DNA of 64,000 bases from Glaciimonas sp. PAMC28666 (lineage in GTDB: Bacteria > Pseudomonadota > Gammaproteobacteria > Burkholderiales > Burkholderiaceae_D): NCBI RefSeq assembly GCF_016917355.1, contig NZ_CP070304.1:3038001-3102000 (forward strand), given 5' to 3'. A program made the position numbers and the translations under genes. The notes under the pieces were generated by a model. It saw only the letters and a list, made by a program, of their open reading frames with translations, ran no database searches and was not told the DNA's origin. Positions 32,815 through 41,638 of this stretch are shown one piece after another (positions within the stretch are counted from its first letter, which is position 1; each line of letters begins with the position of its first letter).

Positions 32815-34398
32815 TTATCTGGCAGAGGACGCAGATGCGGCAACCTCGGCTGGTTTTGGGTGTGGTAAATCATCGCCGAGTCCACCGCCCAGCGCTTGCA
32901 TGAGTTGGGCCCAGGCATCTAAATATGCGGCCCGTGTTTGCGCCACGCGTTGCTGCTCTTGTAGCAGCGCCATTTGGGTTTGAATCACATTGAGATAAGA
33001 GGTCAGGCCCGCCTTGAATGCGCGCTGCGCAAAACTGGCTGATTTTTTGGCGAGTGCCATGGCTTGCTCGGATTGGTTGCGTTGCAACTCAATTGATTTT
33101 AGTTTGACGATTTGGTCAGCGACACTTTGCAGCGATTGCAGCAGGGTGTTGTTATAGGTCTCAATGGCTGCATCCAGTGCTGCAGTTTGTGCGCCAAGGT
33201 TAGCGCGCAAGCGACCGCCATCAAAAATCGGTAATGAAATTGCTGGTGCAAAACCGCGTACGGAAGAATCGGTGGTGAGAAAGCGGCTTAAGCCAATGGA
33301 CTCAAATCCAATAAAGGCAGAAATATTGATATCGGGATAAAACGACGCTTTTGCTACCGCAATATTTTTTGTCAGCGACTCGACGCGCCAGCGTTGGGCT
33401 ATCACGTCCGGGCGCCGTCCGATCAAATTCGCAGGGACATTGTCAGGCAGGCTGATGGGCAATTCCGTGTTACTGGCAAGTTGGCTGTCTGCCATGCTTT
33501 TTGCCAACACCGGACGCTGAATGGCATCGCCGGCAGACGGACCCTGGCCCGTCAATGTCGCAATTTGATTGCGCGACAGCGCGATAGCTTCGTTGATCTT
33601 TTCAATCGCCGCGCGGGTAGTGGGCAAACTGGTTTCAGCCTGATTTACCTCAAGTCCGGTGCCAATGCCAGCATGCAGCCGACGCTGCGCAATGCGTGCG
33701 ATAGTTTGCTGCTGCGCTAGTGAAGCTTCCGCAATATCTTTCAGCACGAACTGGGTTGCCAGTTGTAAATAGCTGCGCACGACGATGCTTTCCAGGTTCA
33801 ATTGCGCGGCGCGTGCTTCGGCCGCGCTGACATGGACGTTGTCTAGAGCCGCCTCCAGCGTGTTGCGATCTTTATCCCATAGATCAAGATCGTAGCTGGC
33901 TTTGATGCGTGCATCGTTGCTCCAGTCCCAGCCGCCGCCTAACGGTGCAGGATATAAGCCATCGCTGGTGAATAACTCACGCGTGAGCGAGGATTCGGCA
34001 CCGACTTTTGGCAACGTTCCGGCTTTTGCTACGCCGGCCAATGCGGTGGCTTGACGGATCCGGGCTTGCGCGATCTTGATTGAGGGACTATCGGCGATTG
34101 CCTGTTTTACCAGCAGGTCTAGCTGTGGATCGCGATAGGCTTGCCACCAGCTGACAGTTGGCCATTGCGCATTGATTTGGGTTGCAGTCATTGCCGCACT
34201 ATTATTTAGCGCGCGGCCATCCAAAGTATGGCCGTCACTGAGTTTGGCAAGCGGTTCGATACCGGCAAAACTGGCACATCCGCTGAGCAAAACTGCCATA
34301 GCGCCTGCAACAAGCAAGCCATTGGGTGATAGTGAGGTCAACGCTGAAAGGGAATCTTTTAGCCGGTGCGGAAACAAAATGGAAGCGACGAACTGCAT
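32815..34398 (-). CDS. Outer membrane efflux lipoprotein, NodT/OprM family
   Basis: 527-residue TolC-like outer membrane factor. The leader ends in lipobox LLSGC (lipidated Cys41 from this start). The body shows two repeats typical of the family, with DPQLDLLVKQAIADSPSIKIAQARIRQA near residue 110, SYDLDLWDKDRNTLEAA, and LIGRRPDVIAQRWRVES around 320. The ATG at 34398 was chosen; a longer frame adds 30 residues and neither has a clear ribosome site. It is the first gene of the efflux operon. No regulator is adjacent. Confidence 0.88.
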   Translation of the reverse strand: MQFVASILFPHRLKDSLSALTSLSPNGLLVAGAMAVLLSGCASFAGIEPLAKLSDGHTLDGRALNNSAAMTATQINAQWPTVSWWQAYRDPQLDLLVKQAIADSPSIKIAQARIRQATALAGVAKAGTLPKVGAESSLTRELFTSDGLYPAPLGGGWDWSNDARIKASYDLDLWDKDRNTLEAALDNVHVSAAEARAAQLNLESIVVRSYLQLATQFVLKDIAEASLAQQQTIARIAQRRLHAGIGTGLEVNQAETSLPTTRAAIEKINEAIALSRNQIATLTGQGPSAGDAIQRPVLAKSMADSQLASNTELPISLPDNVPANLIGRRPDVIAQRWRVESLTKNIAVAKASFYPDINISAFIGFESIGLSRFLTTDSSVRGFAPAISLPIFDGGRLRANLGAQTAALDAAIETYNNTLLQSLQSVADQIVKLKSIELQRNQSEQAMALAKKSASFAQRAFKAGLTSYLNVIQTQMALLQEQQRVAQTRAAYLDAWAQLMQALGGGLGDDLPHPKPAEVAASASSAR

Positions 34399-34548
34399 GG
34401 GGAACCCGATTTGTATTTTGAGATATTGCAGAGATGCAGCAGAGATATTACTACGCGTATGAGCAAGTAGCAGTAAACAAGTGACCAACTGGATTAAGTG
34501 AGGACAGGGGACGCCGGTTGATGACTAACTTACATATTGTGACGTCTT

Positions 34549-34584
34549 TAACGTGCTTAACGTGTTTAACGTGTTTAAGATGTT
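34549..34584. repeat. 9-bp tandem repeat, four units
   Basis: TAACGTGCT, TAACGTGTT, TAACGTGTT, TAAGATGTT, located 150 bases upstream of the efflux operon start (minus strand). It may touch the promoter. Confidence 0.8.
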
Positions 34585-34654
34585 TCATGTACTCAATTTC
34601 ACGCGCTCATTTTTTATTGAAAACAACAGGCATCGTAAGTATTGATAAAACAGC

Positions 34655-34682
34655 AAAACGCCACTGACAGTGGCGTTTTGTT
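34655..34682. terminator. Rho-independent terminator after the DUF4148 gene
   Basis: AAAACGCCACT (34655-34665), GAC loop, AGTGGCGTTTT (34669-34679): perfect 11-bp arms with T-runs in either direction. It lies 50 bases after the stop of the minus-strand DUF4148 gene. Confidence 0.88.
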
Positions 34683-34728
34683 CCGTAGTGATATGACACT
34701 ATTACCTACGTGATGCTGCCTGGGGCGA

Positions 34729-35004
34729 TTAGTTGCCCGTGTCGACGGAGATATCCGATTTATCAGAAACTTGTTGCTCGACTTGAGCGCGTGTCAGCGT
34801 GCTTTTTTCTGAAGGAAGAATAGGGTAGCGTGCATGGTTTTGGTTCATCAAACCCTGTGCTTGCGCTGCCACTAATTCAGATGTCACTTCGGCGCGGGTT
34901 TTGGTCGAGACTACATGGTCTTCAGCAGGGTAAGGCATTTCGGCAAAAGCACTACCAGCAGCAGCTAAGACAACTAAACCAGCGATCAATTGTTTGGTGT
35001 TCAT
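34729..35004 (-). CDS. DUF4148 domain secreted protein
   Basis: 91-residue secreted protein, DUF4148 family, common in Burkholderiales and of unknown function. Signal peptide residues 1-21 (MNTKQLIAGLVVLAAAGSAF, cut after AFA); the short mature part has the family features KTRAEVTSELVAAQAQGLM and LTRAQVEQQV. The start at 35004, with GGAGAAA before it, was preferred to one four codons upstream. It is a single-gene unit with its own terminator. Confidence 0.85.
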   Translation of the reverse strand: MNTKQLIAGLVVLAAAGSAFAEMPYPAEDHVVSTKTRAEVTSELVAAQAQGLMNQNHARYPILPSEKSTLTRAQVEQQVSDKSDISVDTGN

Positions 35005-35357
35005 ATATTTCTCCATAAAGTTAACTTCAGCACCGGGCTTGGCGGAACGGGCGGCTACCGCCTATCGGGTCCTGCCTCAGTGATCGAGAGCATCCGAACA
35101 TTTCTTCAATTGACACTGACATGTCTGCAAAAATGTTGTCGTTTCCTCGATGAAATGAAGTATATATAATTCTTTAGCCGCAATAAACAACGAAATCCAT
35201 AATTGACTATTTCATTATTAGAAATAATAAAGGGGTTGAAATTGTTCCTTGTGTATTCGGGGAAGTGAGATCGTGGGCCGCTCGCCGGCGGCTATCTATG
35301 GTTTGATGCGAATGCCTATTAATTTGGCGATGAATTAATGACACGTCGCTGCTGTAA
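35005..35357. other. Intergenic region between mnmA and the DUF4148 gene
   Basis: 353 bases. An AT-rich inverted repeat ATTAATT/AATTAAT (35318-35339) lies 20 bases after the mnmA stop and might help end that transcript. The promoter of the DUF4148 gene must lie here but is not clear. No coding sequence seen. Confidence 0.4.
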
Positions 35358-36503
35358 TTACTTCTCGCTGGAAGACATGATGATTCCGCCACCCAGGCAA
35401 ACGTCGCCGTCATATAGCACAGCAGACTGTCCCGGCGTCACTGCCCATTGCGGAGTGTCGAAGCGCAACGTGAAAGTCTCAGGCTGGTCAACGGACATGT
35501 TCGGTGCACTAATACTAAAGTTATCGCTGAACCCGCATGTCATGTCGGCCTGACGATAGCGGGTTTTGGCGGATAATTGCGCCTGTTTTGGCGCATCGCC
35601 CGCGACCCAGCTCACTTGACCAGCCTCCAATGCAGAAGACAGTAGCCATGGATGGTCGTGACCTTGCACCACGTGCAATGTGTTACTTTCGACATCCTTT
35701 TTGGCGACGTACCAGGGATCGCTATCACCCGCAGCGTTCTTATGCGACTGCATGCCGCCGATACCGATGCCTTTACGTTGCCCCAGAGTGTAAAAGCTTA
35801 GACCCACGTGTTCACCGACGGTGTCACCGGCGTCGGTTTTCATCGGGCCAGGTTGATACGAGAGGTAGCGGTTCAAGAACTCGCGGAAGGGCCGCTCGCC
35901 GATAAAACAAATGCCGGTTGAATCTTTCTTCTTCGCGTTGGGAAGCTGAATTTGTTCTGCAATTTTGCGCACTTCGGTTTTTTGGATCTCGCCCAGAGGA
36001 AACAACGTCTTTGACAGCTGGGCCTGATTTAAACGATGCAAAAAGTAACTTTGATCCTTGCTGGCATCCAGCGCTTTCAATAACTCAAAGTTGCCGGCCG
36101 GGGCTTGACGCACTCGGGCGTAATGTCCAGTCGCTATCAAGTCGGCGCCGAGCTTCATTGCATGGTCGAGAAACGCTTTAAATTTGATCTCAGCATTGCA
36201 CAGCACGTCCGGATTAGGGGTGCGACCAGCCTGATATTCGCGCAGGAATTCGGCGAATACACGATCCTTGTATTCTGCGGCAAAGTTGACCGCTTCAATA
36301 TCGACACCGATAACGTCGGCCACGCTGACCGCGTCAATCCAGTCCTCACGGGTCGAGCAATATTCTGAGTCGTCGTCATCTTCCCAGTTTTTCATGAACA
36401 GACCGATGACTTCGTAACCTTGTTGCTTTAATAACCATGCCGAGACGGATGAATCAACTCCCCCCGACATGCCAATAACGACGCGTTTTTTTGCTTTAGA
36501 CAT
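35358..36503 (-). CDS. mnmA: tRNA-specific 2-thiouridylase MnmA
   Basis: 381-residue enzyme that thiolates U34 of Lys, Glu and Gln tRNAs. PP-loop [18 protein letters not shown] at the N-terminus, [15 protein letters not shown], first catalytic cysteine in [10 protein letters not shown] and second in [17 protein letters not shown]. The start at 36503 ([15 protein letters not shown]) is the family start; the frame is open far upstream but there overlaps the Nudix gene. The upstream Nudix stop is 29 bases away on the same strand, so they form an operon, a common arrangement in Burkholderiales. Confidence 0.95.
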   Translation of the reverse strand: MSKAKKRVVIGMSGGVDSSVSAWLLKQQGYEVIGLFMKNWEDDDDSEYCSTREDWIDAVSVADVIGVDIEAVNFAAEYKDRVFAEFLREYQAGRTPNPDVLCNAEIKFKAFLDHAMKLGADLIATGHYARVRQAPAGNFELLKALDASKDQSYFLHRLNQAQLSKTLFPLGEIQKTEVRKIAEQIQLPNAKKKDSTGICFIGERPFREFLNRYLSYQPGPMKTDAGDTVGEHVGLSFYTLGQRKGIGIGGMQSHKNAAGDSDPWYVAKKDVESNTLHVVQGHDHPWLLSSALEAGQVSWVAGDAPKQAQLSAKTRYRQADMTCGFSDNFSISAPNMSVDQPETFTLRFDTPQWAVTPGQSAVLYDGDVCLGGGIIMSSSEK

Positions 36504-36519
36504 GCTGGTTCTCATTCTT

Positions 36520-36537
36520 GTTACTGTTACTGTTACT
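36520..36537. repeat. 6-bp tandem repeat giving three in-frame stops
   Basis: GTTACT three times on the plus strand. Read with the minus-strand Nudix gene it is TAA-CAG-TAA-CAG-TAA, so the stop codon is repeated three times in frame. Confidence 0.85.
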
Positions 36538-37018
36538 TTATGCCGCTCGTGAGTGCACTGGCATGGACGTGCAGCGTTGATAGCGACACCCGGTCGCCGC
36601 GCAGGTAATCGTCGATACATTGCAAAACCTGAGGGCTGCGGTGACGTTCCGGGCACGCGGCTAATTCTTCGCGTGACATCCACAGCACGCGCACAATCCC
36701 CTGGTCGAGCGGTTGGTTGCGTGCTGCACCGACGGTGCCGCAAAATGCAAAACGCAAATATGTGGCGCTTTCACCGGTTCGCGCAGAAACATAGCGGGTC
36801 AAATAGGTACCCACCAGCGCGGTTGGCGTGAAGTCGTGGGCGGATTCTTCCAGCGTTTCGCGCACTACCGCTTGAATCATCGATTCACCGGCGTCCAGAT
36901 GTCCAGCGGGCTGATTAATGCGAAGGCCCTCGCTGGTGTGTTCTTCGATCAACAAAAAATGGCCGCCACGTTCGATAATAGCCGCAACCGTGACAGAGGG
37001 CTTCCAAACTTCAGTCAT
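36533..37018 (-). CDS. Nudix hydrolase (NudJ-like)
   Basis: 161-residue phosphohydrolase. The Nudix box is [20 protein letters not shown] (about residues 39-58) with REUxEE intact; the preceding [26 protein letters not shown] and RINQPAGHL match NudJ, which hydrolyses thiamin pyrophosphate intermediates and nucleoside phosphates. It precedes mnmA, a pairing also seen in other proteobacteria. Physiological substrate not deducible. Confidence 0.9.
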   Translation of the reverse strand: MTEVWKPSVTVAAIIERGGHFLLIEEHTSEGLRINQPAGHLDAGESMIQAVVRETLEESAHDFTPTALVGTYLTRYVSARTGESATYLRFAFCGTVGAARNQPLDQGIVRVLWMSREELAACPERHRSPQVLQCIDDYLRGDRVSLSTLHVHASALTSGIK

Positions 37019-37414
37019 AAATTCCTCTGGTAATTCGACATTTTAACGTGGCTGTCAAATTTTCGATCAAACCCCTTCAATATCGTGTATCCACCACAAC
37101 AAATTGCGCATGTTCGTTAAATCACCGGGTGATAGACGCCGCTATGACCATTTTCATATTGTTTGGACGTAAATAATCCGTGTAATATCGCTACCACTAT
37201 TGTTAGAGTGCGGTGATGTGCGCGACGATCTCGCTCTCATGAGGCGCAAAAATCGGCGCAAGCGCGGTTTACCCCAAAACCAGGTCAGCCTCGATGTTTA
37301 CCTTTGATGGTTCGATTAGGTGCCAGCAGCCTGAAATACCGGCTGTTGTTATGAAATTAATGGTGGTTACAGTCGTCATAGACGTTCAGAATTTCTACAA
37401 TTAGGGAGAATCTT
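37019..37414. other. Divergent intergenic region, Nudix / pnt
   Basis: 396 bases between the minus-strand Nudix gene and pntAA. A loose hairpin (CAGCAGCC near 37325 with GGCTGTTG near 37342) lies about 65 bases before pntAA, and AGGGAGA is the pntAA ribosome site. No promoter stands out and no gene was seen. Confidence 0.45.
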
Positions 37415-38530
37415 ATGAAAATCGGCATCCCCGCCGAGACGCGGTCCGGTGAAACCCGGGTTGCAGCGACCCCAGAGACGGTCAAAAAACTGGTGGCAGC
37501 AAAACATCAAGTAGTGGTTCAGGCTGGTGCAGGGATAACCTCTAGTATCACTGACGAGGCGTATGCAGCTGCCGGTGCAACAATCGGCACTGCCGCCGAA
37601 GCCTTCGGTGCTGAGACCGTGTTGAAGGTGCGCGCGCCAGCAGCGGAAGAGTACGTTCATCTTAAAAGCGGCACGGTCGTTATCGGCATGCTGAATCCTT
37701 TCGATGCTGAAAATATCGTTGTAATGGCAAGCCATGGTCTGACCGCCTTTGCTCTCGAAGCCGCGCCGCGCACGTCGCGGGCGCAGTCGATGGATGTGTT
37801 GTCGTCGCAAGCGAACATCGCTGGCTACAAAGCGGTGCTGATGGCTGCGAATACTTACCAGCGCTTTATGCCGATGTTGATGACCGCCGCAGGAACCGTC
37901 AAGGCTGCGCGGATGCTGATCATGGGCGCAGGCGTGGCCGGTTTGCAAGCGATTGCCACCGCCAAACGCTTGGGTGCGGTGATCGAAGCATCGGACGTGC
38001 GGCCCGCGGTCAAAGAGCAGATCGAATCGCTCGGTGCCAAATTTCTGGACGTCCCGTTTATCACCGATGAAGAGCGGGAAATCGCCCAAGGCGTCGGTGG
38101 CTATGCGCGCCAGATGCCGGCTGACTGGATGCGGCGTCAGGCCGAGTTGGTGCATGAACGTGCCAAACTAGCGGACATCATCATCACGACGGCGTTGATT
38201 CCCGGCCGCAAAGCCCCGATCCTGATCAGCGAAGCCACGGTCAAGGCGATGAAACCGGGATCAGTCATTCTGGATATGGCCGTTGATCAAGGCGGCAATT
38301 GCCCATTATCGGAATCCGGCAAGACGGTCATCAAGCATGGCGTGCACATCATCGGCGAAGGCAATCTGGCCGCACTGGTGGCGGCAGATGCTTCTGCCTT
38401 GTACTCGCGCAATGTACTGGATTTCCTGAAGCTGATCGTCAATCCCGAAGGTGGGCTGGTGATTAACCGTGAAGACGATATCGTGGTCGCTACGCTGTTG
38501 TGCAGCGGCGGCGAAGTCTTGCGTAAATAA
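37415..38530 (+). CDS. pntAA: NAD(P) transhydrogenase alpha subunit, part 1
   Basis: 371-residue soluble NAD(H)-binding domain (dI) of the proton-translocating transhydrogenase, which uses the proton gradient to make NADPH. N-terminal MKIGIPAETRSGETRVAATPE, RQD-like loop in the centre, and Rossmann motif MGAGVAGLQAIATAKRLGA. The alpha subunit is split here into PntAA and PntAB, as in Rhodospirillum and many Burkholderiales. AGGGAGA precedes the ATG. Confidence 0.95.
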   Translation: MKIGIPAETRSGETRVAATPETVKKLVAAKHQVVVQAGAGITSSITDEAYAAAGATIGTAAEAFGAETVLKVRAPAAEEYVHLKSGTVVIGMLNPFDAENIVVMASHGLTAFALEAAPRTSRAQSMDVLSSQANIAGYKAVLMAANTYQRFMPMLMTAAGTVKAARMLIMGAGVAGLQAIATAKRLGAVIEASDVRPAVKEQIESLGAKFLDVPFITDEEREIAQGVGGYARQMPADWMRRQAELVHERAKLADIIITTALIPGRKAPILISEATVKAMKPGSVILDMAVDQGGNCPLSESGKTVIKHGVHIIGEGNLAALVAADASALYSRNVLDFLKLIVNPEGGLVINREDDIVVATLLCSGGEVLRK

Positions 38531-38607
38531 ATTTTAGCTTTTTTGGCGACATGTCCCGTTAACGTTTTATCGGACTTGATTGCCGTCGAATACAGGAGAA
38601 AGAAGTA

Positions 38608-38964
38608 ATGCAACGCATCATGTTACGCGCGAAAATTCATCGCGCAACCGTTACACAGGCCGACCTTCATTACGAGGGATCATGCGGTATCGACGAAAAT
38701 CTGCTGGAAGCGGCGGATATTCTTGAGGGCGAAAAAATCGAACTCTATAACGTCAATAATGGCCAGCGTTTTTCGACCTATGCAATTCGTGCCGAACGCG
38801 GTGGTGGGGCGATTGCACTTAACGGCGCTGCCGCCCGTTGCGCCCATTTGGGCGATTTGCTGATTATCTGCACGTATGCGCCATTTTCGGATGCGGATGC
38901 GGCAACGTACGTGCCAAAGGTGGTATTCGTTGACGATAACAACCGTATGACAGGGATGAAATAA
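38608..38964 (+). CDS. panD: Aspartate 1-decarboxylase (proenzyme)
   Basis: 118-residue pyruvoyl enzyme that makes beta-alanine from aspartate for pantothenate and CoA. The self-cleavage site is Gly24-Ser25 in YEGSCGID; Ser25 becomes the pyruvoyl group. [18 protein letters not shown] and [18 protein letters not shown] are family marks, and the length is normal (about 120). AGGAGA precedes the ATG. It lies between pntAA and pntAB on the same strand with short gaps (77 and 66 bases), so it is probably co-transcribed with the transhydrogenase. Confidence 0.95.
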   Translation: MQRIMLRAKIHRATVTQADLHYEGSCGIDENLLEAADILEGEKIELYNVNNGQRFSTYAIRAERGGGAIALNGAAARCAHLGDLLIICTYAPFSDADAATYVPKVVFVDDNNRMTGMK

Positions 38965-39030
38965 GGCTAACCGACCGCGGACCGCATGCCAACTGGCTTC
39001 ATTGCGGTTCGTCAAAAATAAGGGGACAAC

Positions 39031-39366
39031 ATGGAAGTGACGCACACCATCACAAATTTGATCATCTTCGTACTGGCGATTTACGTCGGTTACCACGTGG
39101 TCTGGACGGTTACACCAGCATTGCATACGCCGCTGATGGCGGTGACCAATGCGATTTCTGCGATCATCATTATTGGCGCGATGTTGGCTGCCGGATTGAC
39201 CGAAGGTCTGGTCGGTCAGATCGCCGGAACCTTGGCAGTGGCTCTGGCCGCCGTTAATGTCTTCGGTGGTTTTCTGGTGACGCAACGGATGCTGGAGATG
39301 TTCAAGAAAAAAGAGCCGAAGGCGAAAGCTATTGTTATCTCGGAAGTCAAAGAGGGAGCGCATTGA
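39031..39366 (+). CDS. pntAB: NAD(P) transhydrogenase alpha subunit, part 2
   Basis: 111-residue membrane part of the alpha subunit, with three to four membrane helices: LIIFVLAIYVGYHVVW, TPLMAVTNAISAIIIIGAML (the conserved TNAIS segment) and IAGTLAVALAAVNVFGGFLV. AAGGGGAC precedes the ATG. The stop overlaps the pntB start by one base (TGATG), so the two are translationally coupled. Confidence 0.94.
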   Translation: MEVTHTITNLIIFVLAIYVGYHVVWTVTPALHTPLMAVTNAISAIIIIGAMLAAGLTEGLVGQIAGTLAVALAAVNVFGGFLVTQRMLEMFKKKEPKAKAIVISEVKEGAH

Positions 39367-40826
39367 TGGGTGCCGAAATCGCTGCTTTGTTAAGCATGAA
39401 CCTGGTAACACTATTTTACCTGATTGCATCGGTATGTTTCATTCAGGCATTAAAAGGTCTTTCACATCCGTCGACTGCCCGCCGTGGTAACGCGTTCGGC
39501 ATGGGCGGGATGGCGCTGGCGATTGTTACCACGATTGCGCTGATCATCAAGCTGAAAGTGGAATCGCAAGGGGCCGGTTTTGGCTTTTGGCTGGTTGCCG
39601 GTGGTGTCGTGGTCGGTGGCGGTATCGGTGCGTATCTGGCTAAGAGCGTCGAGATGACCAAGATGCCGGAACTGGTCGCGGCGATGCATTCATTGATCGG
39701 TCTGGCCGCCGTTTGTATCGCCGTGGCTGCCGTTTCGGAGCCGTGGGCGTTCGGGATTGCCGCGCATGGCGCAGCGTTGCCGGTCGGTAACCGGATTGAA
39801 TTGTTTATCGGGACCTTTGTCGGCGCGATTACGTTCTCCGGTTCGGTGATTGCGTTCGGTAAATTGTCGGGCAAATACAAGTTCCGTCTGTTTCAGGGCG
39901 CGCCGGTCAGCTTTGCAGGGCAACACTTTATCAATCTGTTGCTGGCGGTCGCCATGCTGGTGCTGGGCATCATCTTTGTCATGACGCAGGCCTGGTTGCC
40001 GTTCATTCTGATGGCGCTGATCGCGTTTGTGCTGGGCGTGCTGATCATCATTCCTATCGGTGGTGCGGATATGCCGGTGGTGGTGTCGATGCTCAACAGC
40101 TACTCGGGTTGGGCCGCGGCCGGTATCGGTTTCTCGCTCAACAATGCGATGCTGATCATTGCCGGTTCACTGGTCGGATCAAGCGGCGCGATTCTGTCTT
40201 ACATCATGTGCAAGGCGATGAATCGTTCCTTCTTCAATGTGATTCTGGGCGGCTTTGGTGGCGATACTGCGACGGCTGCTGCAGCCGGCTCGCAGGTCCA
40301 GCGTCCGGTGAAATCCGGCTCTGCCGACGACGCGGCGTTCTTGTTGGGTAATGCGGAAACGGTCATCATCGTACCGGGTTATGGCCTGGCGGTCGCGCGT
40401 GCACAACATGCGCTGAAAGAGTTGACTGAGAAGCTGACCCACAAAGGCGTCATCGTCAAATATGCGATTCATCCGGTGGCAGGACGTATGCCGGGTCACA
40501 TGAACGTGTTGCTGGCCGAAGCTGAAGTGCCCTACGATCAGGTGTTCGAGATGGAAGACATCAATAACGATTTCAGCCAGGCGGATGTGGTGCTGGTGCT
40601 GGGCGCTAATGATGTGGTGAATCCGGCGGCTAAGGATCCTAAATCATCGATTGCGGGGATGCCGATTCTGGAAGTCTACAAAGCCAAAACCGTTATTGTT
40701 AATAAGCGCTCGATGGCTTCGGGTTATGCCGGACTGGACAATGAATTGTTTTATATGGATAAAACCATGATGGTGTTTGGGGATGCGAAGAAGGTGATTG
40801 AAGCGATGGTGAAAGCCGTCGATTAA
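39366..40826 (+). CDS. pntB: NAD(P) transhydrogenase beta subunit
   Basis: 486-residue subunit with an N-terminal membrane part of about eight or nine helices and a C-terminal NADP(H)-binding domain (dIII). Marks are MHSLIGLAAVCIAVA with the proton-path histidine, SGSVIAFGKLSGKY, the NADP motif VPGYGLAVARAQHAL and HPVAGRMPGHMNVLLAEA, then ANDVVNPAA. The ATG overlaps the pntAB stop (TGATG); a TTG one codon upstream was not preferred. Terminator follows 24 bases on. Confidence 0.95.
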   Translation: MGAEIAALLSMNLVTLFYLIASVCFIQALKGLSHPSTARRGNAFGMGGMALAIVTTIALIIKLKVESQGAGFGFWLVAGGVVVGGGIGAYLAKSVEMTKMPELVAAMHSLIGLAAVCIAVAAVSEPWAFGIAAHGAALPVGNRIELFIGTFVGAITFSGSVIAFGKLSGKYKFRLFQGAPVSFAGQHFINLLLAVAMLVLGIIFVMTQAWLPFILMALIAFVLGVLIIIPIGGADMPVVVSMLNSYSGWAAAGIGFSLNNAMLIIAGSLVGSSGAILSYIMCKAMNRSFFNVILGGFGGDTATAAAAGSQVQRPVKSGSADDAAFLLGNAETVIIVPGYGLAVARAQHALKELTEKLTHKGVIVKYAIHPVAGRMPGHMNVLLAEAEVPYDQVFEMEDINNDFSQADVVLVLGANDVVNPAAKDPKSSIAGMPILEVYKAKTVIVNKRSMASGYAGLDNELFYMDKTMMVFGDAKKVIEAMVKAVD

Positions 40827-40849
40827 AAATTGTTCTGCATAAGTCGAAG

Positions 40850-40890
40850 ACCGCGCCGATGGATGTTTATTCATCAGCGCGGGTTTTTTT
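40850..40890 (+). terminator. Rho-independent terminator of the pnt operon
   Basis: CCGCGC-c-GATG (from 40851) pairs with CATC-a-GCGCGG around 40872-40882, followed by a run of seven T. It closes the pntAA-panD-pntAB-pntB unit. Confidence 0.85.
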
Positions 40891-41638
40891 CGCCTGCTGA
40901 CCCGGCTCTCATCGATAGGCTCATGCGGCTAATCTCCTTCCAAAATTTTTTACTTTTAGTTTTATTCATGCTCGTTACACGCCATAGAATGCTAGAGAAT
41001 ATTCTGACGCCACCGGGAAATATCTGCTGGATTTCGTCAGAGTCACCTACCAAATATCCAAACTTAAGAAAAAGCTTAACTTGCCTCCCATTTCAGAATA
41101 TCTCCTGTTTTCTGATCTATAATCCGCAGCTTGGAGAAAAAGTAGCTCATTATTTAATGGATTCAATTTTGAATTGATTTTATTTATTTATTTTATTTAC
41201 GCTCGGTAAAGAGCATTGAAAACGGATCTTGAAGTGCAGATTGTGCAGGCGTTTAGGCACCTGTTTCAACGTTCGAAAATTAGGCGCATCAGCAGTTATG
41301 TGAACGGTTTCAAACTGGAAGTATTTCCCGGAAAGACAACAGGTCTTTCGGTGCATTGAAATTCAAAAACTAACCGCAAAAAACTACTCGCGAATTTTAT
41401 CTTCGGGGTCAGTGTTGTCTTATTCGTTTTTCGTTACCCGTCTTTCGTTACTTTGGGTATGGGAAAATCAGTTTTTACTGTCTTTTATTTAACTAATCCT
41501 CCATTGAGCTCCTCGACCGTTTGCCGTGCTTCCGCAAGAAAGCGCGCTGGATACGTTCGCCCATAAATACATCGATTATTTGGTCACCATGAAGGTGATC
41601 GTGATTTGTCTCGGCAAAAAAGAAACTGTACCTCAAAT
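40891..41638. other. Long AT-rich leader region of the capsule operon
   Basis: About 750 bases without a convincing gene, markedly AT-rich near 41130-41200, where ATTCAA-TT-TTGAAT (41161-41174) is a perfect inverted repeat followed by a TTTA-rich tract. TTTCGTTAC occurs twice 14 bases apart (41429 and 41443). A 44-codon open stretch without its own early start ends at about 41641 and could be a gene remnant. No JUMPstart/ops element was found. Long upstream regions are common for group 2-type capsule promoters. Confidence 0.5.

Noticed and set aside
37376-38155. 259-codon minus-strand frame antisense to pntAA
   Set aside because: Shadow of a recognised gene, rich in His, Arg and Cys, without a ribosome site.
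38680-39429. 249-codon minus-strand frame antisense to panD and pntAB
   Set aside because: Antisense shadow of two well-recognised genes; composition (His and Arg rich) is typical of mirrored codons.
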